Both the position numbers and the translations under genes were made by a program. From Uranotaenia lowii (taxonomy: Eukaryota > Arthropoda > Insecta > Diptera > Culicidae), in contig NC_073693.1 of assembly GCF_029784155.1 (NCBI RefSeq), positions 163,600,031 to 163,664,030 on the forward strand: DNA of 64,000 nt, given 5' to 3'. Shown here one piece after another: positions 10,176 through 22,800 of the stretch (the stretch's first letter is position 1; every line of letters starts with the position of its first letter). The notes under the pieces were generated by a model. The model was not told the origin of the DNA, did not search any database, and saw only the letters and a list, made by a program, of their open reading frames with translations.

Positions 10176-11766
10176 GGTAGTAAGTGCACCAACTATTCTA
10201 GGGAAGAATGCTCTCATGTGCTTAATGCTGGGGTAAAGTATACCGCTTTCTAGAAGGAGGTAATGGCCATGGTTAAGATCCTAAAAAAAAATCATACGGA
10301 GAGGCGACTCGTTGCGCTTTTCCAACGTCTTGTCTTGTTGGCTGCCAGCACCAGGTTCCTTATCTCCGAACCTAAGAGCGTTTTCATTCACGCGCGTAAC
10401 CAATTTCGGTATCACACGTCGAGAACTCTGAAATGTTTAAACACAACTTGCCAATTGATTTTAGCGGCAGGTATATTTATAAATTTTCTAGTAGCAATTC
10501 GTATTTGCGCTTTAATAGTATTGGTGTACCAACACACAACCATCTTGTAATGATCTTTGGAAGAGATGTCCGTTAAAGAGGCGTTTTTCGTGACGCGAGA
10601 TCCATTCGCGCATTTCAAATTGTACCCCTATAGTGTTGCCGTAAGACGTAATTCTACGTCAAAACATGTTGGCAACCCTGCATTTGACTGATATTCGATG
10701 TCGTTGATTTATCGTTTTGACGTTGGTTTCTATCGCTTATACACTGAAATGAATGATCCTGTGTGTTTTGATTCGAAACTTTGAAACTCAATTAACTGTA
10801 TTTTTACATTTCGGAAATGAATACCATATTGTTTATTTGTTTTGAACCAATCAATTCATTTTGTTATTGTATTCCCTACAAATTTTACTACAGTTTTTCG
10901 AAAATTTCCTCACTTGTTGATAGAAATTTAGTGCTAAATACTGAATTTCACCATAATTAGGCTTGTCTGATTGTCCAGATTTTGTCCGAATTTTTAGACT
11001 TTATTTGCAAAAGCAAACAAAAATTTAATTGAATCTTTTCAAATCTAATGATGAGGCATTTCGGATTCAATGATTAAAGGTGGAGCTCTAGCTAAGCTAA
11101 GCTAAAAGCAAACAAAAATTTAATTGAGTTATTCGAATTATTTATTGTGCTTAAAAGTTTTTTGAGCAAAATTAACATTAACGATCTTTGGAAGTTTAAA
11201 ATGTGATTTCAAATTTACTTAGGTGTTTCAATAAAAAAAACAACTTTTAAAGTATTATTCTTCATAATTTTAATTGAATAATTTTGATATTGGCCGATAA
11301 TTAGGAAAAAAGTCCTTATTTGCACGGCCTGGGTCTTCACAAAAAAAAATTGCATAGGTTAGAATTACTCCAGATTTTTTTTTGGTTTAGAGCTGCTTCT
11401 TAACATTCAAATTTGATGACTGTTATCAGATTTCGGATTATATGTATCCAGTTTATCATTCCTGAATTTTAGTTTTTCATCATTGGCACAAAATCATGAT
11501 TCGAATCTTGGTTTTGCTTTTCAAACTTAAACAAGTTGTATTTTCCCTAGTCGAATCGAAATTAATCAATTCGGAATATAAAGGAAATACTTGATATTGT
11601 TAAAAAAAATCATTCGCTTTTTTCATTTAAATTCACAAGTTGAATTTCGAATAAATAACTGGAGAAAGAATTCATATTTAAATCTAGAAAATCTGAATTC
11701 AAATAAGAGATTACCATTTCAGGGTTCTGAACCAAATTACGCTTTTTAATTAATAATTAATATGTA
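10176..11766. other. AT-rich noncoding stretch
   Basis: No gene seen. A 24-bp direct repeat (11009-11032 and 11104-11127) brackets 71 bp; this could be a small insertion with duplicated target or a local tandem duplication. Confidence 0.5.
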
Positions 11767-13733
11767 CACAGCAAATTTTTGTTGGCTGGAAACCAGCAAA
11801 ATTTTGCTAGTTATAGTCCCGCTGACTTTCTAGCACTATTTCCAGCAATTTTTTTTTTAAACTTTTTCAATGTTTAAAAATTTAATTAACAAACCGAAGA
11901 CCCAAAAAAAGTACTTTAACCGACAAAGTGGTCTGATTCTAGCTGAAATCTTTTTTAAAAAATTATTGAGATAGATTTCTCACTATCTATGAAAGTAAGT
12001 TAGCTAGACTTCAGGTTATTCATCAAATATTGTAAATTTTCAGTTATCTGAAATCCATTTGTTATCTGATATCCATTTGTTTTACAATATGTCATTTCTT
12101 TGTTGATGATTTTGCAACTGTAAACTGTATCCGAAACGAAATTTATAAATGATAAGTGTTGCATCCGCACTCTGGAATCGATATTGGGTACTGTTGGAAA
12201 AATTATCCAACAAACCAAATCGAGTGTCCAGTCAGTATGGTCAGTGGTAGAACTATCATTTTCCTTACTATATCTGATAATTTTTTCAATTTTAGATCGT
12301 GTAAATTTGTATTAATTTAGCATTTTTTACTGACTTCGGGAATTCCCGGGATTTTTTAAGAGTTTCCCGGGATTCGGGAATTCTCGACCGCGAAATCCCG
12401 TGTAGGACATTCTATTGAATGGATGTCTGGTTGCTGGAATATAGAGAAGAATAAAAATAATTTTGTAAATCTTACCATAATTCGTAACATAGAGTTCACA
12501 TTGCATCAGCGTACGAAAGAAACAGACTCTAAATTGGCAACTCGATTGCTGATTTTTCAGCAAACTAGATCAATTGCCCAGTGAACATTTTTGTCTGTAT
12601 ATTTCAGTTGTTTCTGAGATATACACACTTTTGTACAATCTAGAAAAGTTGTATAGAATATTCTATATGAGCCTGTACGTACCAAAGTGGAGGCAATATA
12701 CAGACCAAACTTTGCTCACCTTGAAAATATAAAACTGTGTATTGCGTTTCCAACAATTTGATAGCAACTTTGCTTTGCACAAAATCTTAGGATTGTACAA
12801 CTTACAACTTTCTATTGCCTGTCTTACAATTTGATTACAGTTTCCATGTGCAGGTAGCCTGAGGTTTGTACAACTTTATTAATCATTTAATAGAATTTAT
12901 TGTTACTGTATCCCAAAGCAATTATATTTTTCCCTAATTACGATTTTACTATGAATCGCCGTGAACATAAATACATTAGAATTTAATGTTTCTGCAAAAA
13001 TATTGAACCATATACAACTTCATCTATACCTTCCCTCAGTCTCGAACTCACAACGTTCCGATCCCTGTCTTTCGGCGCCATTTCATGTTGATACATCATT
13101 TCGGACTCCAAATCTATTAATAGATGCCGTTTTTTGATATACAACTTTAACCTATCTCATAGACGATTCTATTACAATCATTAATTGTATTCAGTGCTGT
13201 GCGATCTTAGCTAGCTATTTACTGTACTGTTAAACAATTCGACAATCTGCAGATTGTTTAAATTTCATTATTCGATGTTCTTACAATTACTGTACGACCT
13301 TTCATGGAAATAATATGTCATCATAGATCGCAAGCATGAAAGATTGCTTAGTTGTACAGTGGGATTAAATATTGATATTTACACAATTCTACTGTGATTT
13401 AAAACAACTCTATTGATCTTTCTATACGATCAACAAAATGTTATCGTATATAATGAACTATACAAACCATAAACGGTAAAATATAACTTGGTTTAGCTAC
13501 AACATGATGTTTATACAAATCTACAATGAACATTACTCTACGATTTCTGGTTATCTGGGTGCTGGAAAGTCCAGCAATTTGAAAACCGATTGCAAATTTT
13601 TCAGCAAAAAGACAAGAACACAACCGAATGCTGAAAAATCAAGCAATTATAAAACCGAACCAGCAAAAATTTGGATTGCTGAACGTTTCCAGCATTTTTT
13701 TTCCTGGAAATTGCGGCAAAAATTTACTATGTG
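11767..13733. mobile_element. CACAG-ended element with internal GCTG-type repeats, hosting a nested element
   Basis: The left end reads CACAGCAAATTTTTGTTGGC; the right end, read inward, is CACATAGTAAATTTTTGCCG. GTA flanks both sides (11764-11766, 13734-13736), suggesting a 3-bp target duplication. Motifs of the form TTGCTGRAA or CCAGCAATTT crowd the first 100 bp and the last 170 bp on both strands, like subterminal transposase sites. It encloses a second element at 12577-13559. No coding frame. Confidence 0.5.
12577..13559 (+). mobile_element. CCCAG-family TIR element, copy 1 (983 bp)
   Basis: The left end is CCCAGTGAACATTTTTGTCTG; the right end, read inward, is CCCAGATAACCAGAAATCGT. Both ends match the other two copies (42299-42921 and 31696-35220) beyond the terminal 12 bp. 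TG flanks both sides (12575-12576, 13560-13561) as a 2-bp target duplication. Internal CAAAGTGGAGGCAATATA (about 12674-12691) is shared with the other copies. A tRNA-like stretch on the minus strand near 13020-13085 contains GAGTTCGAGACT, resembling a pol III B box. No protein is encoded. Confidence 0.7.
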
Positions 13734-13806
13734 GTAATAATTATCTGGAACGTAATTCAAAAAAACGTTTTCAATTTCAGAATTCAAATTTGAACTTAGA
13801 TTTTAA

Positions 13807-14357
13807 CCCATTCGAGACCGATTGCACACCGTGTGTTCAATGGAATTTTTGTGCCTTTGTCAGAACAATCTTTCATTGTGAGTTTACTACTGCTCGGAAA
13901 AATAATATTCTTATACCAATGGAATCCCCAAACGTAAGGCAAAATGTATTGGGAAATGATTTTGATGAAAATCAAACGACATTAAAGTTATCTAAGAGTA
14001 AAGTACTATGAGTTCGAATGTTCTTGGATTTTATCGACTTTTTTCGGCGAGTTTAAATTTCAAAAACCAATTTTTAGCAGTTGTCCAGACGTTTCGAGCT
14101 ACCCTGGCTTTCACTCCTCTTCAGTGGACAAAATTACTGTCCAAAATCAAAGTAGTTTAGACGGTGGCCAGTAATTTTGTCCACTGAAGAGGAGTGAAAG
14201 CCAGAGTAGCTCGAAACGTCTGGACAACTGGTAAAAATTTGTTTTTATATTAAAACTCGCCGAAAAAAGTCGATAAAATCCAAGAGCAAACTTTCGCGGC
14301 GATAAATCCAAATTCAACGAGTTCGAATGTTGTGAAAAGGCCTCCGTCTCGAATGGG
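13807..14357. mobile_element. piggyBac-type TTAA MITE (551 bp)
   Basis: TTAA flanks both ends (13803-13806, 14358-14361), and both ends begin CCCATTCGAGAC when read inward. TTAA target duplication with CC-starting ends is the piggyBac signature. The open frame crossing its left half (13628-14011) is not protein-like. The right half contains a very long foldback, listed next. Confidence 0.75.
14022..14285. repeat. 264-bp foldback with arms of about 118 bp
   Basis: The arm 14022-14139 is nearly the exact reverse complement of 14168-14285, around a 28-bp centre. Segments such as AGTGGACAAAATTACTG and TCGATAAAATCC recur in inverted form. An RNA from either strand would form a long duplex. The short phrase GAGTTCGAATGTT lies outside both arms (14010-14022 and 14320-14332), which may mark the foldback as a separate insertion in the MITE. 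Confidence 0.8.
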
Positions 14358-14361
14358 TTAA

Positions 14362-17199
14362 GGTAGGGTTCATACTTTGAACAAAAAAAAAATTAAAGAC
14401 TCAGATTCAAATTCAGCTTTAAATAAAAGGTACAAAAAAAAAAAAAAAGCTTGAAGTTTATAATCAAGATTAAAATATCAATGTGAGAATTTTATTAAGG
14501 ATTTAAATAGCAGGAGTTCGTAGTTTAATAATTTGGATTCAGGATTCAAAATTAAATTTATATTCAATCAGAGTCAGTTTTGAACCACAAATCAAAAGAA
14601 ATCCCAAATAAAATATTAAGTAAGGATTCATTTGGAAATTTAGTTCTTTGGAAAATATAGATTTCTGTAAAAAAATAACAAGATTCTAATCACGAAATAA
14701 ATTATTAATCGTGAATTTGTGTTGGTGAAAGAACTTGTACTTTATTTTTAAGTGAAAATTCAGCTAAATAACCAAATTTGAAGGTAAAATAACTCAAACC
14801 TAAATAATAATAGGAAACCTTTTGATTTTTTCACAATAAGTTAAGTAGTATAGGTACATTGTTCAAGCAAAAATGTTATAGAAAAAAAGTTAAATAAAAA
14901 ATTGTACAAACATTTTTTATCTTTCTCCAAAGGAAAAGGATGAGGTTTAATAATATGCTTCAAGCCCTTCCTTAAGTACAAAACTAAATAATTCATTTTT
15001 TTTTAAATTCTGTCGAAAAGTTTATTTTTTTAAATTCCTTATAAATCGTTTTAAATATTTCTTAACGAATTTAGAATATGGTCTTCAAAACTTTTGTGGT
15101 ATGGCCTTCCTCAACTTATCGTTTTTATAAATGCTTCTATAGTGCTTTCAACTTTGAACTAAAGAGAAGATTTTTAAACCAAATTTGCAGAACCTTTCCT
15201 CAAAATTATTTTGATCGAATCTCATATTTTTAAAAGCACGTTTCCAACTTGTACAAACAGTGCAAACATACTCAACAAATTTGAACTTTGTTGAATGACC
15301 TGTTTTGAATAAAAAAAACCAAAAGCTTTGTAAACGAATTGATTTTAAAATATTTTTGATGAATTTTTGACGATTTTTTTCATCAAATGAAATATAATTC
15401 TAAAAGTATTTTCACAGTTGGCATCTGCTTCCGATTACGAACCTTTCCAATCAATTCCGTAGTTAGGTACCTATCGGAATCATCATTTTCCCAATTTCCC
15501 CTGGGTGGCATCTGCGAATGACCCGGACCTTCATTGCATTAAACCTTTTTCTATCCAATTTCGCTCACACACGTTTATCGAATAAAATTGTTTTGTTTTT
15601 TTTTTCTCTCACCCAGCAGCAAATAGAAAACAAAACCTATGGAATACAGCACTATTGGTTTACTTTTTCGTTTACATGGTGTGCTTTTTTCGTTTTACTC
15701 CAACAACGAGGAAGTAAAATATGTTATTTACGAAAATTGAATTTCTCATCCGTTCTGTGTAAGTTTGTAACAGAAAAACTTTTTTCCTCCTACCGTTCGG
15801 TGCCAGAGTTTGGTGGAAAAATCGATTGAATTATAGTGGAAGTGATGTGGATCGAATGTTAAAATTCTGTTTTATTCATAACAAAAAGTCGCGTTACAGA
15901 TTTTGCGCTCATTATCGAAACACATCCTTGAAAAGTTCGAACCATTTCAATTAACGAGCAATCAGTTTTTCTCGGAAAATTGGCGCTGGCCATCTGTTTC
16001 CCATCGCCGAAGGGTATGCTGATTGGATTGGAATACCGAAATTTATTCCGATGGAAAAAGTGACATCGCTCATGAATAAGTAAACATATAACTAGTAGGG
16101 AAGGAACCCAAAATCGGTTAAACACTCAAAAATTTGAAAAAAAAAACTCAAGTGGTTTGATAAAGATGCTGATTTTTTGTTCAAAAATCTCAGAGGAAAG
16201 TTTGAGTCCTAATTTAAAAAAAAGTTTTTGCTCTCAACCTGAAATTCTTTGACTTTTTTTCAAATACTTCGGGGTTTTTTCTTAGATTTTAATAAAAATA
16301 GGCAGATAAATTTAAAAAAAATGAAAATGAAAGTTTTGATGAAAAATAAAATTTATTCCAGTTTTGTAAATTCTGTGCATCCCTCAGCTCAGTTTTGAGT
16401 GTATGGCCAGCTGTCCGAATATGAACCCATGAAGATGATGACGATGATGGTGCCGTTCTGTTGTTGCCCAGCTAGCAACGTACTTTGGAATGAACCAGTC
16501 AGTGGGTCTCGTCTCGTTGGATTTTTTCTCCAAACCTTTCACTTCCTCGGGAGCGGCAAACTGTATTACGTATTCATGAGAACAAAATTTGGTTATTACA
16601 TATCGCCGATATGTCGCTCGAGGGGTACTTTGGACGGTCTCGTACGTATACTTTTCCCGCTGGGTAAATACGACGGTGAATTATTGTGTAATTGAATTCC
16701 CTTCGAGTTGGACTTACCTTCATATATTGAATTTTTTTTGGATTTCAAACAGGATATTGAAACCAGTGTTAAAAAATCATTTTTAAGATGATATTTTTTC
16801 CAATTTTTTCCTACCATCAAAAGTTTTAATTTTGAGTTTAAAAATCTCATTTTTTAAATTCATTACGAGAGAGTATTTTGCTCTTGGCCACCCCTTCAGA
16901 TGATTCGAAGAGCATTAGTAGGTTTGAGTAACTTTTTTTTATCGGAACAAAAACGAAGAGTTGTAAATTGGAATAAGTTATCTCACGTTGCAACATGGAT
17001 GGCAGACGTGAGGAAAAAACTGAAAATGACTGAGAAATAAATAAAAGATAGGATAAATACTATATAGTGAACAATTGACCATAAATAAAATAACACATAA
17101 AATTAATAACAGTAGTCCCAAATTTCTGAAATGAGGGATAAATTAAAAAAAGTTTTAATTTAGAAATATTCTAATTTAGGACGTTTCGGCTTCTCAGTC
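14362..17199. other. AT-rich noncoding stretch
   Basis: No gene, repeat structure or RNA gene could be supported. Short frames at 15518-15829, 15859-16125 and 16399-16695 have no recognisable motif. Confidence 0.5.
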
Positions 17200-18094
17200 A
17201 ATTCGGCCAAACGAATATTCGGCCGAATATTCGGTCGAATATTCTGTTGAGTTTTCAATAGAAATACTTCTATTTGTACTACTATTTCTAATAGAAATCT
17301 TCTATTCCTGCCATTTTAATGTCCCTTACTTAGATGAGATGATTTGTCGCTTCTAGGACGTTTATTACAATACAGATTGGATTCCGGTGCAATTTGGAAC
17401 AAAAATGCCAAAACAGGTTTTAAGCTATTTGAAACTACTTTTTTTAAATCGAATTAGAGAATGTCTAGAATTTGCTAGATGTCATTAATGATGAACTTTA
17501 ACCTAAAGCATACAAAATTTTCTATGACACGTATCAACACGGCCGGGTCTGAACGATTTTTTGAAAAACTTGAAAAAAGAGCAAATCTGAACAGAAACTA
17601 GGCATTCTTCTCAACAACATAAGAGGAAAAAGAAATAAAAATACTTGAAATTTAAAATTTTCATCGAATTACAACAGCAGACTTCAAATCCGGAAAGTTT
17701 AAAAAATATGTGGCCATCCCAGTCAGATTTAACTTTTCTCGAATTCTTAACTTGGTTTAAGAGCAAGCCTGGATATTTCAAGAAAACAAAAAAAAATAAT
17801 CAAAGTAAAAAGCTATCTACAATGAAAAATTCACGGATACATCTAAAATGATTAACCGAAACCATAAGTTTTTTATGATTTTGAAGGTTTTTCAACGTTA
17901 CCTTTGGATATTTAATAGATTTTTCAACATCAGTTGAAAAAATTAAGAAGTCTGTTTTTGTATAAATTTTAAAAAAACAAATATTCGGCCTATTCGGCCG
18001 AATACTTAACTCAACTATTCGGTCAACCGAATATTCGGCTTAACGGTTTTTTGGCGGTATTCGGCGCTGAATATTCGGCCAACCAAATATTAGG
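17200..18094. repeat. Inverted ATTCGGCCGAATATTCGG clusters bounding about 0.9 kb
   Basis: The left cluster (17200-17244) and right cluster (17981-18094) are built of palindromic ATTCGGCCGAAT and CCGAATATTCGG units. The right one is longer and ends in CCAAATATTAGGTACATC. The arrangement looks like the decayed ends of a transposon, but exact TIRs and target duplication are not resolvable. Confidence 0.45.
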
Positions 18095-19345
18095 TACATC
18101 TCTACTATTTTATTTAAACTTTTCTTTAAAAAAGAGAACAACAATGCATATAAATGCGGGATACGCATGGTTTGCAAAAATAATTGAAGAACAGAAAAGC
18201 TCAATTGTAACTAACGAAGAAAAATTTAGGAATTTAAACCCCTGAAATGAAAAATAAAAAAAACTATTAAGGATATGAATAAAAGAGAAATATTTTGTGA
18301 AATATCAAAAAATGAAAATAATAAAGATATTTCAAACCGTCGATGAAATAATGACGAGATTTATCAGAAGATTCTGATTTTTCTTTCAAATTTATCTCGT
18401 CGCAATGCTATAGAAATATTTTAACTAATCTGAAAAATTTCATATGAAGATAGATCCTCTGGAAAACCGTGATTATAAGAACAAAACTTCAATAAATAAA
18501 GGAATATGGAAAACTTATGAAAGAAAAACAAATGATGAATTGAAAACAAGACAAACAAAAAAGAAAGAAGGAGTAAAAATTAAAAAAAAACTGAGGAAGA
18601 ATTTCAATCAAATGAAAAATATATTTTATATTAATGAAATATTCAAAATCATCATGAAAAAATGAAATCAGTAAAAAATTAAAAAGACTAAATAGTTTGC
18701 AATTTTGATTTTAAACATTATGCTTTAACGAATGAGAGAAAATTCATTTAAAAAGACTGCAAAAAAATTTTGTGGGATTTTTAAACTTCTATGCATTTCT
18801 TTTTTCAATGAGAACATTATTCATTGATTAAAAGAAATAATATAAATTTAGTTTGAATAAAAAAAACTGAACAAGGGTAAAGTCTTTTTTTTCCAAAATT
18901 TTTGTTTTGGGACAATATGAGTCAAAAATGTTCATGCGTTAACGAGATTTTTTAATTTTTATTAGTGTTGTAAAAATATGCATTTACGGGCTAAAAAAAC
19001 TAGTGTGCAAAATCGAAAAATCAAGTTTAAGAACTGAAAAATCAAATACCAAAATATAGAAAATGAAGAGTAAAAAACAATTTCAGGAACATGTATTTAT
19101 TTAAGCTAAATGTGTGAAATATTGCAGGGTTATCTTTCAAAGAAGCAGAAAAAAACCTAAAAGGAACTACAAAAAATACAGGAGGAGGAAGACGGGCAAG
19201 CAATTTGATAAGAAATATTTATTTATTTTTTATATAAACATTTGTGAAAATAATGAAATAAAAACAATTGAATAAAATTTCAAAATATTTATGAATCATA
19301 GAAAAAAGAAATAAAAGTAATGAAAGAATAGAAAAAATTTTAAAC

Positions 19346-19448
19346 AGAAGGAAGGAGAAACAGAAAGAAAGAAATAAGAGAAGAAAGGAAGAAAGATAGA
19401 AAGAAATAAAAGAAGAAAGAAAGGAAGAAAGGAAGAAAGGAAGGAAAA

Positions 19449-19484
<36 letters not shown>

Positions 19485-19494
19485 AGGAAGAAAG
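19346..19494 (+). repeat. Purine-only (GAAA/GGAA) microsatellite
   Basis: Nearly 150 bp of A and G, ending in about ten GAAA units. A matching pyrimidine tract (CTTTC/CTTCC) appears in the opposite sense at 19878-19921, so the two could pair across 0.4 kb. The second tract ends in the palindrome CTTCCGTTAACGGAAG. Confidence 0.85.
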
Positions 19495-19518
19495 GCAATA
19501 TAGGTTTAACTTATATTC

Positions 19519-19625
19519 AAGGTTGCCGAAATCACAGAAAAATCTATCATTTCACAGAATTTTGGGCCAATTTTCGTCACAGAACACAGAATTGTAAGAA
19601 TATTCACAGATTTCACAGAATATTT
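19519..19625 (+). repeat. AATCACAGAAAAAT dispersed repeat, copy 2
   Basis: Starts GTTGCCGAAATCACAGAAAA and contains TTTCACAGAATTTT and ACAGAACACAGAATT. The reverse complement of 52510-52622 follows the same order, and 6867-6925 matches the first half. Possibly the 5' end of an unrecognised element. Confidence 0.6.
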
Positions 19626-19670
19626 AATTTTTAGTCGTATTTAAAAAAAAAACAAGTTTTTCTTGCCAAT

Positions 19671-19811
19671 AGCAATTTTTGGTGATTATTTTCGAATGGG
19701 ATTAATATTGATAAAATTTGTAATGTTAATGTTAATGTCAAAAGAAATTTTTGGTAATTATCTTTGAATGGGAAACATGTTGATAATATTTGTAATGTTA
19801 ATTGATTTTTC
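19671..19811 (+). repeat. Two-copy tandem repeat, about 72 bp
   Basis: AATTTTTGGT-ATTAT-TTTGAATGGG-TTGATAA-ATTTGTAATGTTAAT occurs twice in succession, with about 80% identity by eye. Confidence 0.6.
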
Positions 19812-22800
19812 GTGAGTAACATGTAAAACAACGCAATTTGCCAGGATTTTTGAATGAAATTAATGGAAAAATTTATGCTTCCTTTCTTCCTTCCTTTCTT
19901 TCTTACTTCAATTCTTCCTTCCGTTAACGGAAGAAAGTAAGAGTGTCCGAATCAAGCAATCATTTAAAGCTCAAAATTTCAAAACAGATTAAATGTACAA
20001 CTTGAAAGAAATGTTCGTGCTCCCATCATAAATTAAGAACGGATAAAAGCACAAACGTGATAGCGCTTTATATTTTCCGATACCGAATAGACGTCAAATA
20101 GCCATTTTCATCGATTGGTTCGGTTTTTTTGTTTCTATTTTATTGAAGAGGGAAACCGATTTTTTACCCCGTTTTCGATGCTTTTTTTCTATTAGTACGA
20201 GTTTTGATTTTCCACTGTTTTTTCGGTTCGGAAATCCCCATTCCAATTTATTCCATCTCGCTCAGTTCATAATGAAAACTGGCAGCTGACAGTCGTTTAC
20301 TGTTTTTCCACAATTCAATTTTCATTCATTCTCCCACGATTTCGTTTTAGGTTGGGAACATGGCAAGGTGTTGCACACTCTGTAGGAATCTTTTTTTTTT
20401 TTTTGTTCTCTACTTTCGTTGTTGTGTGTATTTACTTATGCTTGTTTCACGTTCTAGCTGTACCTACTGGAATTTTCAAAGCTTCTCGTCCATCCGGTTT
20501 TCCGAAACTTGAATAATTGAATTTGGTGGGCCAGAACAAACACATTCTGTCAAGTGTCGGAAACTGTCAATCTTCGTGCTGTTTTCGGTTTCACGATTCA
20601 CTTCATGGTGCTTTCGTTGGTTTTTGGAGTGATAATACCGGAAGTTGCTATGTTTCGGTGTACTTTCTGAGTAGTGGAATCTAAAAGCTGTTTTCAAGCT
20701 TTGAATATTAAAGCTACCTCTAAAAATATTCACCCAATCGTTCTTTTGCATTGTCTCAATAATAAGCGGTTGAGTTCACCAAACTAGGTCAATCACACAT
20801 GAAACACGAGTGGATCAATAATTAAATGACCTTAAGGGATGGGGTTATATTTTAATCGTGCAGCAAATTGGACGAGAACGTATGTTGAAAATGACTCGTT
20901 ATAATTATAGCCATAACGTACAACTGAGTATGACATCGAGTACAAAGGAATTGGATAAAGTAATCGTTTTGTTTCTAATTATGTGGTTCAGAAAAATTCT
21001 TATGGATCCTGTTCATTTTAATTTATATAATTTGACGATATAGTAAAGCTTTATCTGAAACATGTTGCACCACCCTTAAGAAGTTTTTTTTAGGACATAA
21101 CTTTTGATAAATTATGAAATAGAGCATGTTTTTCTTGATTATTTTTTCTTTGGCACCGATAGCGGAAAAACGAATAGCCATAGTTGAGCATTGCCTAGAA
21201 TTGTGGTTTTATTACAGTAAGTTTACGATCGATTGAAAATTAGGAGAGATCCAGTATGTTTTAGGTTACAAGTTCGAATCGACAATTTAAAAGAGATAAG
21301 ATAGTTTGATTTTACTAGCTTCCAGGGTTGAATCATAAAAAGTAAAATATCATGCAACATTAGGCTTTTCAAAATCCACTAGTCAGATCATTACAAAACT
21401 TGCCTTTCAAACTTCCGAAAGTATATTTTTTAGTTCGTTGACGTGTAACTAACACATGCCTAGTTTAGAGTTTAACGATTGTAAAAATATAATATTTAAA
21501 ATTCGACAAAAATTCAGCACTGTAGCTAAAAATAGTGCTACATGAAATGTAAAATGGAATTTAGATGTCTTTTTTTCTCTACCGAACTTGCTTGGCTGCA
21601 TTTTGTAAAAAAAATCTTTAAACGTTCGAACTTTGGAAAATAAGCAATGTTAACTAATATTTTGTTCATTTGAATTTTTCATTTAAAAAAACTGTACGAA
21701 CATAATAAAAAGTCTTTAGATTTCAAGTGTTAGAATTCTCTGATGTTATGAACATTTTTCTAAAGGCCTGTTTCTTTTTTGCATTTTAAGTTTAAAGAAA
21801 AATATTCTATTTGTTGTTTTTAAGTGAATATTAACTTTTTGTTATTTCTAGGATCTATTGGGTTGTTGTGTTTTGAAAACAATACAGAAAAATATTACTA
21901 TTTTAATATCTCAACATTTTTTCAACTTTCTCATCTAATTCGAAACCTGAAAAAGTCTTTGCAGTCCTATAACCTGAAAGTTTAAGTGAATATGTAATGA
22001 ATTTTATTTCATTCTTTATTTCCTTGCCTGTTTACGTGGATATTTATAAAAAGTTATTATACTTAATTATACAGTTTGACTTCTGATAACAATTTAACCG
22101 GATAAGACTTGACAGCGTGTTTAATGCATCTTAAAACGAGTTACAGCATTCGAAATTTTAAAAATTTATATATTTTAACACAAATAATACTTATAAAAAA
22201 GATTTTTAAAAGCACTACGTTCAATGAAAAAAACAAACATTTTTCGCAGGATCATTTTTTGTTTTCAGAAAATAATCTCGATTCCAACCAATTTAATACA
22301 GGTCCACTACTTAAACTTTTTTAAAATTAGGAATAAACTATATCTTTTGTATTCGTTTCACTTAAAAGCTGAAATCATCAATAATAAATCCTATTAAACT
22401 TGTCATGAATTTGAATTCTCTCTAGCTTTCAACTAATTCTTACTCCATTTCCCAACTTAAAGCTTCTGAACTTCAATCCGATTGAATTCTATTTCGTTTT
22501 TCTTTAAGAATTTAGACACGGTTAGGTAAAAGCTACTGTTGTTTCAATTTTTTTAAACTTTTAAACGGAAATACATTTATCAAGAAAGAATAACTTCTTA
22601 AAATAATGTTTATATGATGTTGATAATATTTAATGTTGGAAATATTTATCTCAATTTTTTATATCGTACCTTTTTACACGATTTTTTTTTGCTGATAAAT
22701 AAAAAAAAATAGGATTGAACCGTAAACTGTTTTATTCGTTCAAAATTATAAACGAGGAAATTACGAAATCAATGTATTGAAAAGAAAAATGTCTGACTTG

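Noticed and set aside
19346..19494. A CRISPR-like or regulatory array
   Set aside because: It is a simple GAAA/GGAA microsatellite without spacers.
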